DNA of 64,000 nt from Verrucomicrobiota bacterium (GCA_003164675.1 PLTX01000060.1:1-64000), one strand, 5' to 3'. Counted from the first letter of the stretch, positions 44,139 to 52,716 are shown. Notes: generated by a model not told the origin, from the sequence alone. Numbers and translations: made by a program.

Positions 44139-44582
44139 GGCGTCCTAAGAGTAGCATAGCCGTCTCGCCGGTGTCTCTAGTGCTGCGACGCACTTGATTT
44201 GATGGGTGCGTCACGGCTGGAAAATGAACCCTCACCCTGACCCTCTCCCTTAAGAAGGGCGAGGGGACCGCGCTCCGTCTCCTCTCCCCTCCGGGGGCGA
44301 AGATCAAGATGAGAGGTGGTGGTCTGCTGGTCCCCTCTCCCCCTCCGGGCGGAGCCGAGTCCGACGAGACGCCGCCAGTCGTGCCGAGGCGGCAAAGGGT
44401 CAGGGTGAGGGGGGGGCAGCCCGTCAAATGAACTGTGGCCGTGCACTAGCGCGAGAAGCACAAACGAGCGGGAAACATATCTTGCCCCGTCACTCTCCAA
44501 CGTCGGTTATCACAATCGGGGAATTGCCTCCCCGCTTTGGACGCTTTGCGAACCTCGCGGTTTGTGCTTCCGAGGGTTCTCT
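44139..44582. other. Gene-less stretch with a terminal-inverted-repeat element
   Basis: About 440 bases. The main content is the G+C-rich element at 44228-44415. Further right, GAAGCACAAAC (near 44455) and GTTTGTGCTTC (near 44560) form an 11-base inverted repeat about 100 bases apart. No gene is supportable. Confidence 0.5.
44228..44415. repeat. About 190-base element with CCCTCACCCTGACCCT ends
   Basis: It begins CCCTCACCCTGACCCTCTCCC and ends in AGGGTCAGGGTGAGGG, the inverse. Between them are further purine/pyrimidine blocks (GGCGAGGGGA, CTCTCCCCTCCGGGGGCG, GATGAGAGG, CCCCTCTCCCCCTCCGGGCGG). A related short piece (CCCCTTGGGGGAGAGG ... GGTGAGGGG) is near 41490-41518. The layout is that of a short non-autonomous inverted-repeat element. 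Confidence 0.65.
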
Positions 44583-44951
44583 CTAATAGAAGCTGAAAAT
44601 GAATACTTGCCAGACTTCGCGATAGACGAACGCATAAGCAACGCCAGTCAGACATGCGAACGCCGCTAACGCATAAAACGGCCGAACACGTCCCCCTGCC
44701 TTTCGTGAAATCGCGCTGGCAACGATAGCAAGGAAGAAGAAAACCAGCGTCCAAAAAACCAAGTCCAAAGGCAATAAATAGTACCACAAATCCCAAAACC
44801 CATAAGTAGTACCGCCTTCAAAATGATTTATGAAAAACACTGGCAGAGGACATCCCCAATCCCACTCAACCCTCCGTAAATTGGCAAACCATCCTCCGGG
44901 CAATGCTGTGAATACCAGCGCGAGGAAAACAGACGTTAACGCTGAACCCAC
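44583..44951 (-). CDS. Putative small membrane protein
   Basis: A 122-residue Trp- and Phe-rich protein with three likely helices (about 5-22, 52-78 and 90-118) and a short soluble segment between the first two. The base composition is lower in G+C than the neighbours. The GTG start at 44951 has no obvious ribosome binding site, and the frame stays open upstream for about 28 codons without an ATG, so the N-terminus is uncertain. I recognise no family. A hydrophobic ORF of this length with sensible topology is more likely real than not. Confidence 0.45.
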   Translation of the reverse strand: MGSALTSVFLALVFTALPGGWFANLRRVEWDWGCPLPVFFINHFEGGTTYGFWDLWYYLLPLDLVFWTLVFFFLAIVASAISRKAGGRVRPFYALAAFACLTGVAYAFVYREVWQVFIFSFY

Positions 44952-45186
44952 CGACAGATCGTTAACTACGAGTTTTCTGAGCCGCCTTTTCGTGGTGTGA
45001 TTCTCCCTCCATACCGGGCAAGTGTGCTGTCCTCATTAAACCCCTCATGGAACCACGAGGAAAGCACAAAAAGAACCCCACCCCCACCTAGCGTTGCGGG
45101 CATCGACGCCCCGCCTCCGAGAAGGAAAATGCAGCAGCTAAGATGGCTTTGCAGACGTGCTTCTGCTACGTTCGCGGCGCGTGAGA

Positions 45187-47613
45187 ATGAAACCCGAATT
45201 GATCGCTCCAGCGGGCAATATGGAGTGTGTGCGCGCGGCTGTGGCCAACGGCGCGGATGCCGTATACTTCGGTCTGCCACGGTTCAATGCCCGGATGCGG
45301 GCGGACAATTTTGCCGAGGAGCAGTTGCCGGAGCTGGTTCAGTTTCTCCACGAGCATCGCGTCCGGGCATTTTGCGCCGTCAATACGCTCATTTTTACCG
45401 ATGAACTGGCCGATGCCGAACGCGAGCTAATCCTCCTCGAGGCAGCGGGCGTGGACGCCGCGCTTGTCCAGGACCTCGGCTTGGCGGTGCTGGCGCGCGC
45501 GCTGGGTACGAAGATGGAGGTTCATGCTTCGACGCAGATGACAATCACGTCGCCGGAGGGCGCAAAGTTTGCGGCGCGGCTCGGCATCAAGCGCGTCGTG
45601 TTGGCGCGCGAAGCGTCGATGCGGGAGATGGCAAAGTTTGGCGGCGCCGGCGAGAGCTTGCCGTCGCTGGAAGTGTTTGTGCACGGCGCGTTGTGCGTCG
45701 CGTACTCGGGTCAATGTCTGACGAGTGAGGCGTTGGGGCAACGAAGCGCCAATCGGGGGGAGTGCGCCCAAGCCTGCCGCTTGTCGTACGAACTGATCGT
45801 CGATGGAGCAGTGAAAGAATTGGGCGACCGTCGTTACCTGCTCTCGCCCCAGGACCTCATGGCACTCGAAGAGATTCCGGAACTGATTCGTCTCGGTGTG
45901 AGCGGTTTCAAGATCGAGGGTCGGCTGAAATCTCCCGAGTACGTGGCGGCGACCTGTCAGGTGTACCGCAAGGCGATTGACACGGCGCTCGCCGAGCAGT
46001 CCGCTGTCGTTGATGACGCGGACAAATACAAGCTGGAGATGACCTTCTCCCGCGGCTTGTATTCCGGGTGGTTGCACGGTGTAAATTATCAAGAATTGGT
46101 TCAGGCACGGTTCGGCAAGAAACGCGGGCCGTTTGTCGGAGCCATCCGCCAGGTTGGCGCCGACCACGTTGAGGTGGAACCGCAGACACCGCTGTCCGCC
46201 GGCGATGGCGTGGTGTTTGACACGGGTGGCGACACGGACAACGAACAGGGCGGGCGCATCTGGCAGGTCCGCGAGAATTGCCTGTTTTTCGAGCGTGGCC
46301 ATGTGGACTTTGGCCGGTTGAAACCGGGTGACAAAGTGTGGAAGACGAGCGACCCGCAACTCGAACGCGAACTGAGGCGGACATACAAAGGCGACATTCC
46401 GCTGCCAAAGACGAAAATTGACCTCACGGTGACCGGAGCGGTTGGCACGCCCCTGACGGTGGAGGCCAATGGGGTGCGCGTCAGTTCGTCGATGCCACTG
46501 CAGACGGCGTTCAAGCGGCCACTGACGGAAAAGGCGTTGCGCGACCAACTCAGCCGTCTGGGGGAGACGGATTTCGTGTTGGGTGAGATACACAACAAGC
46601 TTGTCGGACAAACCATTCTCCCCGTGAGCGAGTTGAACCGGTTGCGTCGAGAGCTTGTGCGGAAGATTCGTTCTAGCCGGCAGGATGAGGCGCAACGGCC
46701 ACGGGTCGTGACGCCGGTCCTTTCGGAGTTGCTGGCGAATATTCCCCGAGAAACGGTTGACCGTCCTCTGCAGCTGATTGCGCTATGTCGAACGATGGAT
46801 CAGGTCTCCGCGGCGCTGGAGTCCGGTTGCGCCACGATTTACGTGGATTTCGAGGACATCCGGCGGTATCACGAGGCCGTTGCACAGGTGCGAGCTCGCG
46901 ACAAGGCGCTGATCTATCTCGCGACGCCACGAATTCAAAAGGCCGGCGAGCAGGGATTCTTCAAGTTGATCGAAGCGGCCAGGCCGGACGGAGTTCTCAT
47001 TCGCAACCTTGGCGGTCTGGATTATTTTCGGAGCAGTTCCCTGCGAAAGGTCGGCGATTTTTCTCTGAACACAGCCAATCCGTTGGCCGCCAATCTTCTG
47101 ATGCGCGAGGGATTGGAACGCCTGACGGTTTCCTACGACCTGAACGCGCAGCAAGTGATCGATTTATTGCGCGCCGCGCCGCCGCATTGGTTCGAGTTGA
47201 CGATCCACCAGCACATGCCGATGTTTCACATGGAGCACTGTGTGTTTGCGGCGTTTCTATCCAACGGGACGGATGCAACGAATTGCGGGCGACCCTGCGA
47301 CCACCATAACGTGAAATTGCGCGATCGCGTCGGCGCGGAACATCCCCTCAAAGCGGATGCGGGCTGCCGCAACACCGTGTACCACGCGAAGGCCCAGAGC
47401 GGCGCCGACTTCGTGCGCGCATTCGTTGGGGCCGGTGCCCGTGTCTTTCGGGCGGAACTGCTCGACGAAGATTCGACGAAAACGCGCGCGATCCTGCAGG
47501 CTTATGGGGACTTGATCAACGGGACTACTGCCGACTCATCCGCTCTGTTCCGACATCTGAACGTGGTGAAACAGTTGGGTGTTACCAGCGGGACATTGAC
47601 GGTCTTGTCGTGA
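45187..47613 (+). CDS. U32 family protein (RlhA/TrhP-like, with C-terminal Cys motif)
   Basis: An 808-residue protein. The N-terminal U32 barrel starts KPELIAPAGN and has the family signature with FVHGALCVAYSGQCLTS and GECAQACRLSYEL (about 170-205), whose Cys residues bind an iron-sulfur cluster in relatives. A beta-rich middle (about 290-480) resembles the DUF3656 insert of the RNA hydroxylase RlhA. The C-terminal third has a second barrel-like part with HMEHCVFAAFLS and CGRPCDHHNVKLRDR (about 680-720). The family was named as collagenase-like peptidases, but characterised members hydroxylate tRNA or 23S rRNA; an RNA-modification role is the better guess. Confidence 0.88.
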   Translation: MKPELIAPAGNMECVRAAVANGADAVYFGLPRFNARMRADNFAEEQLPELVQFLHEHRVRAFCAVNTLIFTDELADAERELILLEAAGVDAALVQDLGLAVLARALGTKMEVHASTQMTITSPEGAKFAARLGIKRVVLAREASMREMAKFGGAGESLPSLEVFVHGALCVAYSGQCLTSEALGQRSANRGECAQACRLSYELIVDGAVKELGDRRYLLSPQDLMALEEIPELIRLGVSGFKIEGRLKSPEYVAATCQVYRKAIDTALAEQSAVVDDADKYKLEMTFSRGLYSGWLHGVNYQELVQARFGKKRGPFVGAIRQVGADHVEVEPQTPLSAGDGVVFDTGGDTDNEQGGRIWQVRENCLFFERGHVDFGRLKPGDKVWKTSDPQLERELRRTYKGDIPLPKTKIDLTVTGAVGTPLTVEANGVRVSSSMPLQTAFKRPLTEKALRDQLSRLGETDFVLGEIHNKLVGQTILPVSELNRLRRELVRKIRSSRQDEAQRPRVVTPVLSELLANIPRETVDRPLQLIALCRTMDQVSAALESGCATIYVDFEDIRRYHEAVAQVRARDKALIYLATPRIQKAGEQGFFKLIEAARPDGVLIRNLGGLDYFRSSSLRKVGDFSLNTANPLAANLLMREGLERLTVSYDLNAQQVIDLLRAAPPHWFELTIHQHMPMFHMEHCVFAAFLSNGTDATNCGRPCDHHNVKLRDRVGAEHPLKADAGCRNTVYHAKAQSGADFVRAFVGAGARVFRAELLDEDSTKTRAILQAYGDLINGTTADSSALFRHLNVVKQLGVTSGTLTVLS

Positions 47614-47622
47614 CGGCGTTAT

Positions 47623-48711
47623 TTACCCGGTTTCTCCCGAGGCCATTTGGCCAGCAGAAGGAAGTTCCTTGCGATGGGTGAGGAAGAACCCGCCACCGAC
47701 AATGCTCCAGAACAACGCGGCGAGATAGCCCACCAACGACATGACCAGTGCCACCGACCCGGCCACGCCGACTTCATGGAACATCTTGACGTACATTCCT
47801 TCGCGGACACCGAAGCCCGAGATGGTGATGGGCACGGAAGTCACCGAGTTGATAATCGGCAGGTACAGGAAATAATCCAGGAACGTCGCGGAACGGACAG
47901 CCAATCCCATCCCCACGCACCAGATGCTGACCATGGCGAAGAAATGAACTGCGAACGAGATTAGCATCGTCCGGGCCAGGACCACAGGATGAGACGCGTA
48001 CAGCCGATACGCTTCCACCATCCGTCGCAACGCGTCGTACTTCGGCATCCGCTGGAGCCAGGGGCGCAGACCGGGCAATTTGTCGACAAAACCCCGCCAC
48101 AAGCCAACAAACGTCCCCACGACGGTGAATACGATCACCCCGAGCGTGGCCATCGAAAACCAGAACAGTTTGGGATCGTGGAAGACACGGGTGTGGTAAA
48201 TCGCCATCATTACCAGGGCGATGATGAACAAGGCCAGCAGGCCGATCAGGCGATCCACGACAACCGTGGCGATGGCCTCGGCCTTCTTATGGTGCGTCTC
48301 GTGCGCCACATACCACGCCTTGACAACATCTCCGCCAGTCGAACCGAGCATGAACGCGTTGAAAAACAAGCCGATGAACGAAATCGAAAACAGGCGCGAG
48401 TACTTCACGTCCAGCCCCTGCACGTGCAGTATCCACCGCCAGCGGGTGATGCCGAGGATGGCCGGTATGCCGGCGGAAACGATGGCGGCGGCCAGCCATA
48501 TCGGATGAATTCTCTGAAATTCGTGCCACAGCGCGTCCGGCCCCACGCTCCAGACGATGCGCGCGCGCGCCATCCAGTCCAGATCGTCGGGGTCGATGCC
48601 ATGCGCCTGAAAGTAATCCAACGCCTCTTTGTGAAAAATGCCGTTGAACAAATAGGCCAGGATGCCCACGCTGACAAGTACACGCAACAAAGCGCCCAGG
48701 TGTTTTTTCAT
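47623..48711 (-). CDS. Flippase-like membrane protein (lysylphosphatidylglycerol synthase TM family)
   Basis: A 362-residue protein with about eight helices. Family landmarks: ITRWRWILHVQGL near 87, GLFFNAFMLGSTGGDVVKAW near 112, VVVDRLIGLLAL near 148 and ISGFGVREGMYVKM near 315. Members of this UPF0104/LPG-synthase TM family are thought to move lipids or lipid-linked molecules; no enzymatic domain is fused. Translation is coupled to the upstream epimerase gene (ATGA overlap). Confidence 0.85.
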   Translation of the reverse strand: MKKHLGALLRVLVSVGILAYLFNGIFHKEALDYFQAHGIDPDDLDWMARARIVWSVGPDALWHEFQRIHPIWLAAAIVSAGIPAILGITRWRWILHVQGLDVKYSRLFSISFIGLFFNAFMLGSTGGDVVKAWYVAHETHHKKAEAIATVVVDRLIGLLALFIIALVMMAIYHTRVFHDPKLFWFSMATLGVIVFTVVGTFVGLWRGFVDKLPGLRPWLQRMPKYDALRRMVEAYRLYASHPVVLARTMLISFAVHFFAMVSIWCVGMGLAVRSATFLDYFLYLPIINSVTSVPITISGFGVREGMYVKMFHEVGVAGSVALVMSLVGYLAALFWSIVGGGFFLTHRKELPSAGQMASGETG

Positions 48712-49631
48712 GCCGTGACCGACTTCCGTAGCAACTTGTGCACCTGTTTTACGCCTTCAGTGATTTCGTCGGCCCTCCAGTGGGGATGAATTTCCCAGGC
48801 GAGCACCATGTCATCCGTGATAAACGGCGTCAGGCGCCGAAAATCAAACGTGCCAAAACTCGGCGGCAGGTGGTCTTCGACAGGTGGGTGGAAGTCCTGC
48901 AAGTGCATCCCGGCAGTGCGGCCACGAAATCGACCCAGGATGGCGTCCGCACTCATCAGGCCGAGGATTTCTTTCACCGCGGCATGGCCGACGTCATGCC
49001 AATACATGATGGTGTCCGTGCCGAAGCGCGTGAGAATCTGCTCGGCCTCTTCCTCGTTGGGGATTTCCTCGATGCCGAGCCGTGTTTCCATCCCGATCTT
49101 TACGCCCATCTCTTTCGCCCGGGGCAACACCTCGTCCAGCGTGCGGTACACCTGATCGAGAGGTCCCTGGCGTTTCTTGTCGCGGACAGCGATGGCCTTC
49201 TCGGTTAAGCGGTGGTATTTGCGGCTGTCGGCGCGTCCTTGCACGTGGAGGTCCAGCAGACGCGCCGTATAGTGGCGCATCGGTACCAGCCCCAAATGCA
49301 TCACCACGGCCTTCGCGCCGAACGCGGCCGCGCAATCGATCGTGCGCAGCGTGTGGCGCACAGCATATTTGCGTTCTTCCTCATCCCGCGAACTGGGTAG
49401 ATAGTAATTGGGAGCGGGCCCCATTACCCCGATCGGGGTAGGGCAGAAATTATGGAGCGAACTGACCTTGATCTCGCCGGCGGCCACGGCTTCCTGCACT
49501 CCCGTCAGAAGCGACAACCGCGTACCATGACCCAGCTCGACATGGTCGAAGCCGAGCGCGCGCACCTCGTTGACCATCGCGCGCCCGTCGATGTGCCGCT
49601 CCGAATTCCAGCAGGTCGAGAATGCAAACAT
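48708..49631 (-). CDS. Sugar phosphate isomerase/epimerase-like TIM-barrel protein
   Basis: A 307-residue AP-endonuclease-2-like TIM barrel. ATG 49631 starts directly at the first strand (FAFSTCW); longer forms run through the palindrome upstream. Metal-ligand candidates are Glu in HVELGHG, His in VVMHLGLVPM, Glu in IGMETRLG, His/Asp in YWHDVGHAA and His in GMHLQDFHPP, in the usual order along the strands. The gene overlaps the following flippase-like gene by four bases, so the two may share a pathway in sugar-lipid metabolism; the substrate is unknown. Confidence 0.82.
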   Translation of the reverse strand: MFAFSTCWNSERHIDGRAMVNEVRALGFDHVELGHGTRLSLLTGVQEAVAAGEIKVSSLHNFCPTPIGVMGPAPNYYLPSSRDEEERKYAVRHTLRTIDCAAAFGAKAVVMHLGLVPMRHYTARLLDLHVQGRADSRKYHRLTEKAIAVRDKKRQGPLDQVYRTLDEVLPRAKEMGVKIGMETRLGIEEIPNEEEAEQILTRFGTDTIMYWHDVGHAAVKEILGLMSADAILGRFRGRTAGMHLQDFHPPVEDHLPPSFGTFDFRRLTPFITDDMVLAWEIHPHWRADEITEGVKQVHKLLRKSVTA

Positions 49632-49645
49632 GAAAACGGGGATCA

Positions 49646-49665
49646 GCCCCGAATGCGTTCGGGGC
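49646..49665. repeat. Short palindrome, CCCGAA-N4-TTCGGG family, copy 3
   Basis: GCCCCGAATGCGTTCGGGGC is near-perfect over 20 bases, followed by CAGCG. It lies between rpsU and the epimerase gene, 15 bases before the latter's start, so it is in the 5' leader of that gene on the minus strand. Confidence 0.65.
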
Positions 49666-49711
49666 CAGCGCCGCAACGCGACCACTGGCCCCGTGATTGG
49701 TTCGTGCGTAT

Positions 49712-49888
49712 TTAGAAACTCATGAAGGGACGAGGCCCTCGCGCCTTCCGCCGTCGCTTTTCGCTCGGCTTTTCGTAGTGGCGATGCGCCCGCGCTTCGC
49801 GCAATGTGCCCTCGCGATCCAGCTTCTTCTTCAGCCGGCGCAATGCCTTTTCGACGGGCTCACCCTTTTTTAGTCTGACTTCTGACAA
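49712..49888 (-). CDS. rpsU: 30S ribosomal protein bS21
   Basis: A 58-residue basic protein. The sequence VRLKKGEPVEKALRRLKKKL, followed by EGTLREARAHRHYEKPSEKRRRKA, is characteristic of bS21. The only suitable start in frame is TTG at 49888 (giving MSEVRLKKG), with GAGAGGGG about 12 bases upstream. The rare start and loose spacing suggest low or regulated translation initiation. It binds the 30S platform near the anti-Shine-Dalgarno region. The C-terminus extends by about 10 residues (ARGPRPFMSF). Confidence 0.92.
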   Translation of the reverse strand: MSEVRLKKGEPVEKALRRLKKKLDREGTLREARAHRHYEKPSEKRRRKARGPRPFMSF

Positions 49889-50001
49889 TCTCGATTCACA
49901 CCCCTCTCATACGCTTCTCACCCCGATCTCAGAAGACGGGAAATGAAAACTCTCAGCGTCCCTGCAATACACGCGCATCATACCTGCCGAGGCGGCCCCT
50001 G

Positions 50002-50760
50002 TCAATGCGCTGACCGGGGCGGTGGGTTCGTGTCGGCAAGTCGGGCGGAGGCGTTGGAGCGGACGAGTGCGGCAAATGGGGCCAATCGTTGCCGGTCGGC
50101 CACCGGCAGTCGTTCGATCTGATCGAGCAGTTTCTGCGGGTCCGTCTGCGCCTGCTGGCTGAGCATGACCGGATTTCGGATCACATGCGTAAAATGGCCA
50201 TCCACCGTGCCGCGCAGAAAGACCGAGAACAATTGCGCCAACGCCGCCAGCACGACGTTGTCCACTTTCACAAACATCGCGCGCGTGTATTCGATCTCAC
50301 CGCGCGTCTTGGTGTGGTAATCCACAATCGCGACACCGCGACCGCGCACGTCGAATACGCCATGTTCCATGCCTTCCACATAGAGGACGCGCTTTCCGAC
50401 GCCCGTGTAGACGTTGAGAATGTAGCCAGTGGCACCCGCATGGTCATCGGCGCGGAGCCGGCCATCGGCGTCGAGGGTGGCAGTGTATTTGGTCAGGCCG
50501 GCCATTTTGGCCAGCACCGAGCATTCATCCATGTGGTCGAAAAGATACTCGAACACGGCAACGGACGCGTTGAATTCCTCGGGCGGATATTCCCGCCGCA
50601 GCGTGTAGTGATCCGTCACGCCGCGCACCAAGGCCAGGTTTGTCCCCGTCAGTGCAGGGAACGGAACCAGTTTCGAGGCGGCAGTGTCGTCGCTCGCGTG
50701 CACGAGCGACACGCCAAGAAGCCCGAGGATCAAGAATGCACGGATGGCCACCCGCCGCAT
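50002..50760 (-). CDS. Exported protein of unknown function
   Basis: A 252-residue protein started at ATG 50760. Signal peptide about 1-22 (IRAFLILGLLGVSLVHASD). The mature protein is mixed alpha/beta, with LRREYPPEEFNASVAVFEYLFDH, a strand-rich middle (TKYTATLDADG; YILNVYTGVGKRVLYVEG) and a C-terminal helical part with a PxQKLLDQIERLP stretch. I recognise no family. It lies 22 bases downstream of uvrC on the same strand and may be co-transcribed with it. Confidence 0.7.
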   Translation of the reverse strand: MRRVAIRAFLILGLLGVSLVHASDDTAASKLVPFPALTGTNLALVRGVTDHYTLRREYPPEEFNASVAVFEYLFDHMDECSVLAKMAGLTKYTATLDADGRLRADDHAGATGYILNVYTGVGKRVLYVEGMEHGVFDVRGRGVAIVDYHTKTRGEIEYTRAMFVKVDNVVLAALAQLFSVFLRGTVDGHFTHVIRNPVMLSQQAQTDPQKLLDQIERLPVADRQRLAPFAALVRSNASARLADTNPPPRSAH

Positions 50761-50782
50761 GGCACACGGTATACGGCGTCCC

Positions 50783-52237
50783 TCAGCGGTTGGCGAGGAA
50801 TTCTTGTAACGCCGCGGCCATCTTCGGCCCGATGCCGGGGACGTTTGCGATGGCCTCGGCGCTGGCATCGCGGAGGCGCTGGATGGAACCGAAATGTTGC
50901 AGCAAGGCCAGCTTGCGTTTGTCGCCGAGGCCGGGGAATTCGTCGAGGACGGATTCCTGGACGCGACGTTTCCGCAGCTTTTGGTGATAGGCGTTGGCAA
51001 AACGATGGGCTTCGTCCCGCAGCCGTTGAATCAGATGAAGAGCCGGAGAATTGCGCGGCAGGCGGATTGGCAACGTCTGGTCAGGGACGTGAATTTCTTC
51101 CATCTGCTTGGCAAGTCCGATCACGGGTAGATCGCGGATCTCCAGCTTCCACAACGCCCGCAACGCCGCCATGAGCTGGCCCTTGCCGCCGTCCACCATC
51201 ACCAAATCGGGCAGCGCGCCGCCTTCGGCGCGAACGCGTGCGTACCGGCGACCGACCACCTCCGCCATCGACGCAAAGTCATCGCTGCCCTCGACGGTCC
51301 TGATCCGATAGTGACGGTAATGCTCTTTGTGGGGCCTGCCGTCTCGAAAGCAAACGGCGGAGGCGACTGAGAGCGTCCCGCTGATATTCGAGATGTCAAA
51401 GCCTTCGACATGCTGGGGCAGCCGTGATAACCCGAGCACGCACTGAAGTTCCTCCATCTCTTGTTGGGGCACGAGGTTGGGGGCGAAATCGCGGGCAAAC
51501 TTTCTCTCATGCGCCGCCCGCCCGATTTCGCGGAGGCTGTTGATGACATCGCGGAACCCGGCGGCCATCTCGAATTTCATCGCTTCCGCGGCGTTGCGCA
51601 TGGCCTCCTCGAGTTGTTCGATGGCCTCCTTGTTTCGGCCTTCGAGAAACTCGCAGGCCAGATCGACCCGGCGCAGATACTCTTCGTGCGGCATCTCGGC
51701 GAGCGGGACGGGCACGAGATAGGTCGAGTACTTGAGGTCTTTCTCCTTGGGCGCGCCGGTGCCCTGCACGAGCACGCCGTATTTCTTGCGGATCCACTGC
51801 ATGACCTGCCGCACCGAACCGGCGTGCGCAAACGGGCCAAAATAGCGGGCACCGTCATCCTTCTTCAGTCGCGCGAATTTGAACCGCGGGTAGGTTTCAT
51901 TCAAGTTGATCTTCACCATGAGAAACCGCTTGTCGTCCTTGAACATCGCGTTGTAGCGCGGCTTGTACTCCTTGATCAGCTTGCCTTCGAGAAGCAGCGC
52001 CTCGGGTTCGCTCCTGACGACGAACGTCTCAAAATCGGCGATGGAGTCGATCAGCGCGCGGGTCTTTGGGTCCCAACGCATCGCGCGTGACGGATGAAAA
52101 TACTGGCTCACGCGCTTGCGCAACGAGCGGGCTTTGCCGACGTAAATCACCCGCCCGAGCTGGTCGCGCATCAAGTACACGCCCGGCTTGTTCGGCAGGT
52201 CGCGGACTTTGGCTTTCAGTTGTGACGCTCCGCTCAT
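50783..52237 (-). CDS. uvrC: Excinuclease ABC subunit C, compact form
   Basis: A 484-residue nucleotide-excision-repair nuclease. ATG 52237 gives the normal start LKAKVRDLPNKPGVYLM. The GIY-YIG domain is at about 10-95 (GVYLM; VIYVGKARSL; E in LLLEGKLIK). The UVR helices are at about 200-235 (KEAIEQLEEAMRNAAEAM). The RNase H-like nuclease begins with EGFDISNISGT at about 275, VMVDGGKGQL is near 355, and two helix-hairpin-helix motifs end the protein (FPGLGDKRKLALLQHFGS; VPGIGPKMAAAL). Typical UvrC is about 600 residues; the roughly 100-residue segment between UVR and the RNase H-like domain is largely absent. A repeat element starts 35 bases upstream. Confidence 0.93.
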   Translation of the reverse strand: MSGASQLKAKVRDLPNKPGVYLMRDQLGRVIYVGKARSLRKRVSQYFHPSRAMRWDPKTRALIDSIADFETFVVRSEPEALLLEGKLIKEYKPRYNAMFKDDKRFLMVKINLNETYPRFKFARLKKDDGARYFGPFAHAGSVRQVMQWIRKKYGVLVQGTGAPKEKDLKYSTYLVPVPLAEMPHEEYLRRVDLACEFLEGRNKEAIEQLEEAMRNAAEAMKFEMAAGFRDVINSLREIGRAAHERKFARDFAPNLVPQQEMEELQCVLGLSRLPQHVEGFDISNISGTLSVASAVCFRDGRPHKEHYRHYRIRTVEGSDDFASMAEVVGRRYARVRAEGGALPDLVMVDGGKGQLMAALRALWKLEIRDLPVIGLAKQMEEIHVPDQTLPIRLPRNSPALHLIQRLRDEAHRFANAYHQKLRKRRVQESVLDEFPGLGDKRKLALLQHFGSIQRLRDASAEAIANVPGIGPKMAAALQEFLANR

Positions 52238-52271
52238 GAGTACAACAAATAGTACTCGAATTCGTGGTAGA

Positions 52272-52358
52272 TTTGGAGTGCGCCGATTTATCGGCGCTTT
52301 GCTGTTCGCCGCGCAGAGCCACTGTCTCGAAAGCGGTGACAAGTCACCGCACTCCAAA
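52272..52358. repeat. 87-base terminal-inverted-repeat element upstream of uvrC
   Basis: Ends are TTTGGAGTGCG and CGCACTCCAAA, perfectly inverted over 11 bases. Inside are two more hairpins: GCGCCGATTTATCGGCGC next to the left end and GCGGTGACAAGTCACCGC next to the right end. Read on the minus strand it extends the uvrC frame with Met-Glu-Cys-Gly-Asp-Leu-Ser-Pro-Leu, which would be an annotation artefact if used as the start. The element is too small to code for anything. Confidence 0.8.
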
Positions 52359-52429
52359 CGGTTGCGGTAATCCTCGCTCGAAATCCGCCAACCTGCTTAC
52401 ATAAGCTAGGATTCAGAAAGGAGTTGCCG

Positions 52430-52687
52430 GTGGATAAAGTCACAATCCGGCTTGATGCCAAGTGGGTGAGAATTGCGCACTCTCCCCTCTATCTGATAGT
52501 CGCGGCACTTCAAGGCGTAGCGGTCTCGTTTGCTCCGCTGTTCTTGTATTGGTGCGGGAAAGGAACGTACTTCCAAGCCAAGGAGTGGCTGGTCGTGCCG
52601 CTTTGCTTTGCTGTAATTCTTTTGGTTTCGCTTTTCTATTTCTGGCTGGGGGGAGCCGTCATCGAGGAACTGCGAAAACAGGGATAA
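52430..52687 (+). CDS. Small two-helix membrane protein
   Basis: An 85-residue protein. GTG 52430 is chosen over TTG 52424 because AAAGGAG lies 7 bases before it. Two hydrophobic helices (about 18-42 and 51-76) with a short loop and a charged C-terminus (EELRKQG). No recognised family. It converges on the padR gene, with a padR-type palindrome between them. Confidence 0.65.
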   Translation: MDKVTIRLDAKWVRIAHSPLYLIVAALQGVAVSFAPLFLYWCGKGTYFQAKEWLVVPLCFAVILLVSLFYFWLGGAVIEELRKQG

Positions 52688-52716
52688 CACACTTTCCCCC
52701 CATGGACATGCTCGGG

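Noticed and set aside
45427-46695. 422-codon minus ORF over the U32 gene
   Set aside because: Shadow ORF; the U32 signature on the + strand is unambiguous.
49425-49441. TACCCCGATCGGGGTA palindrome
   Set aside because: Lies within the coding frame of the TIM-barrel gene and reads naturally as its codons; no second copy seen.
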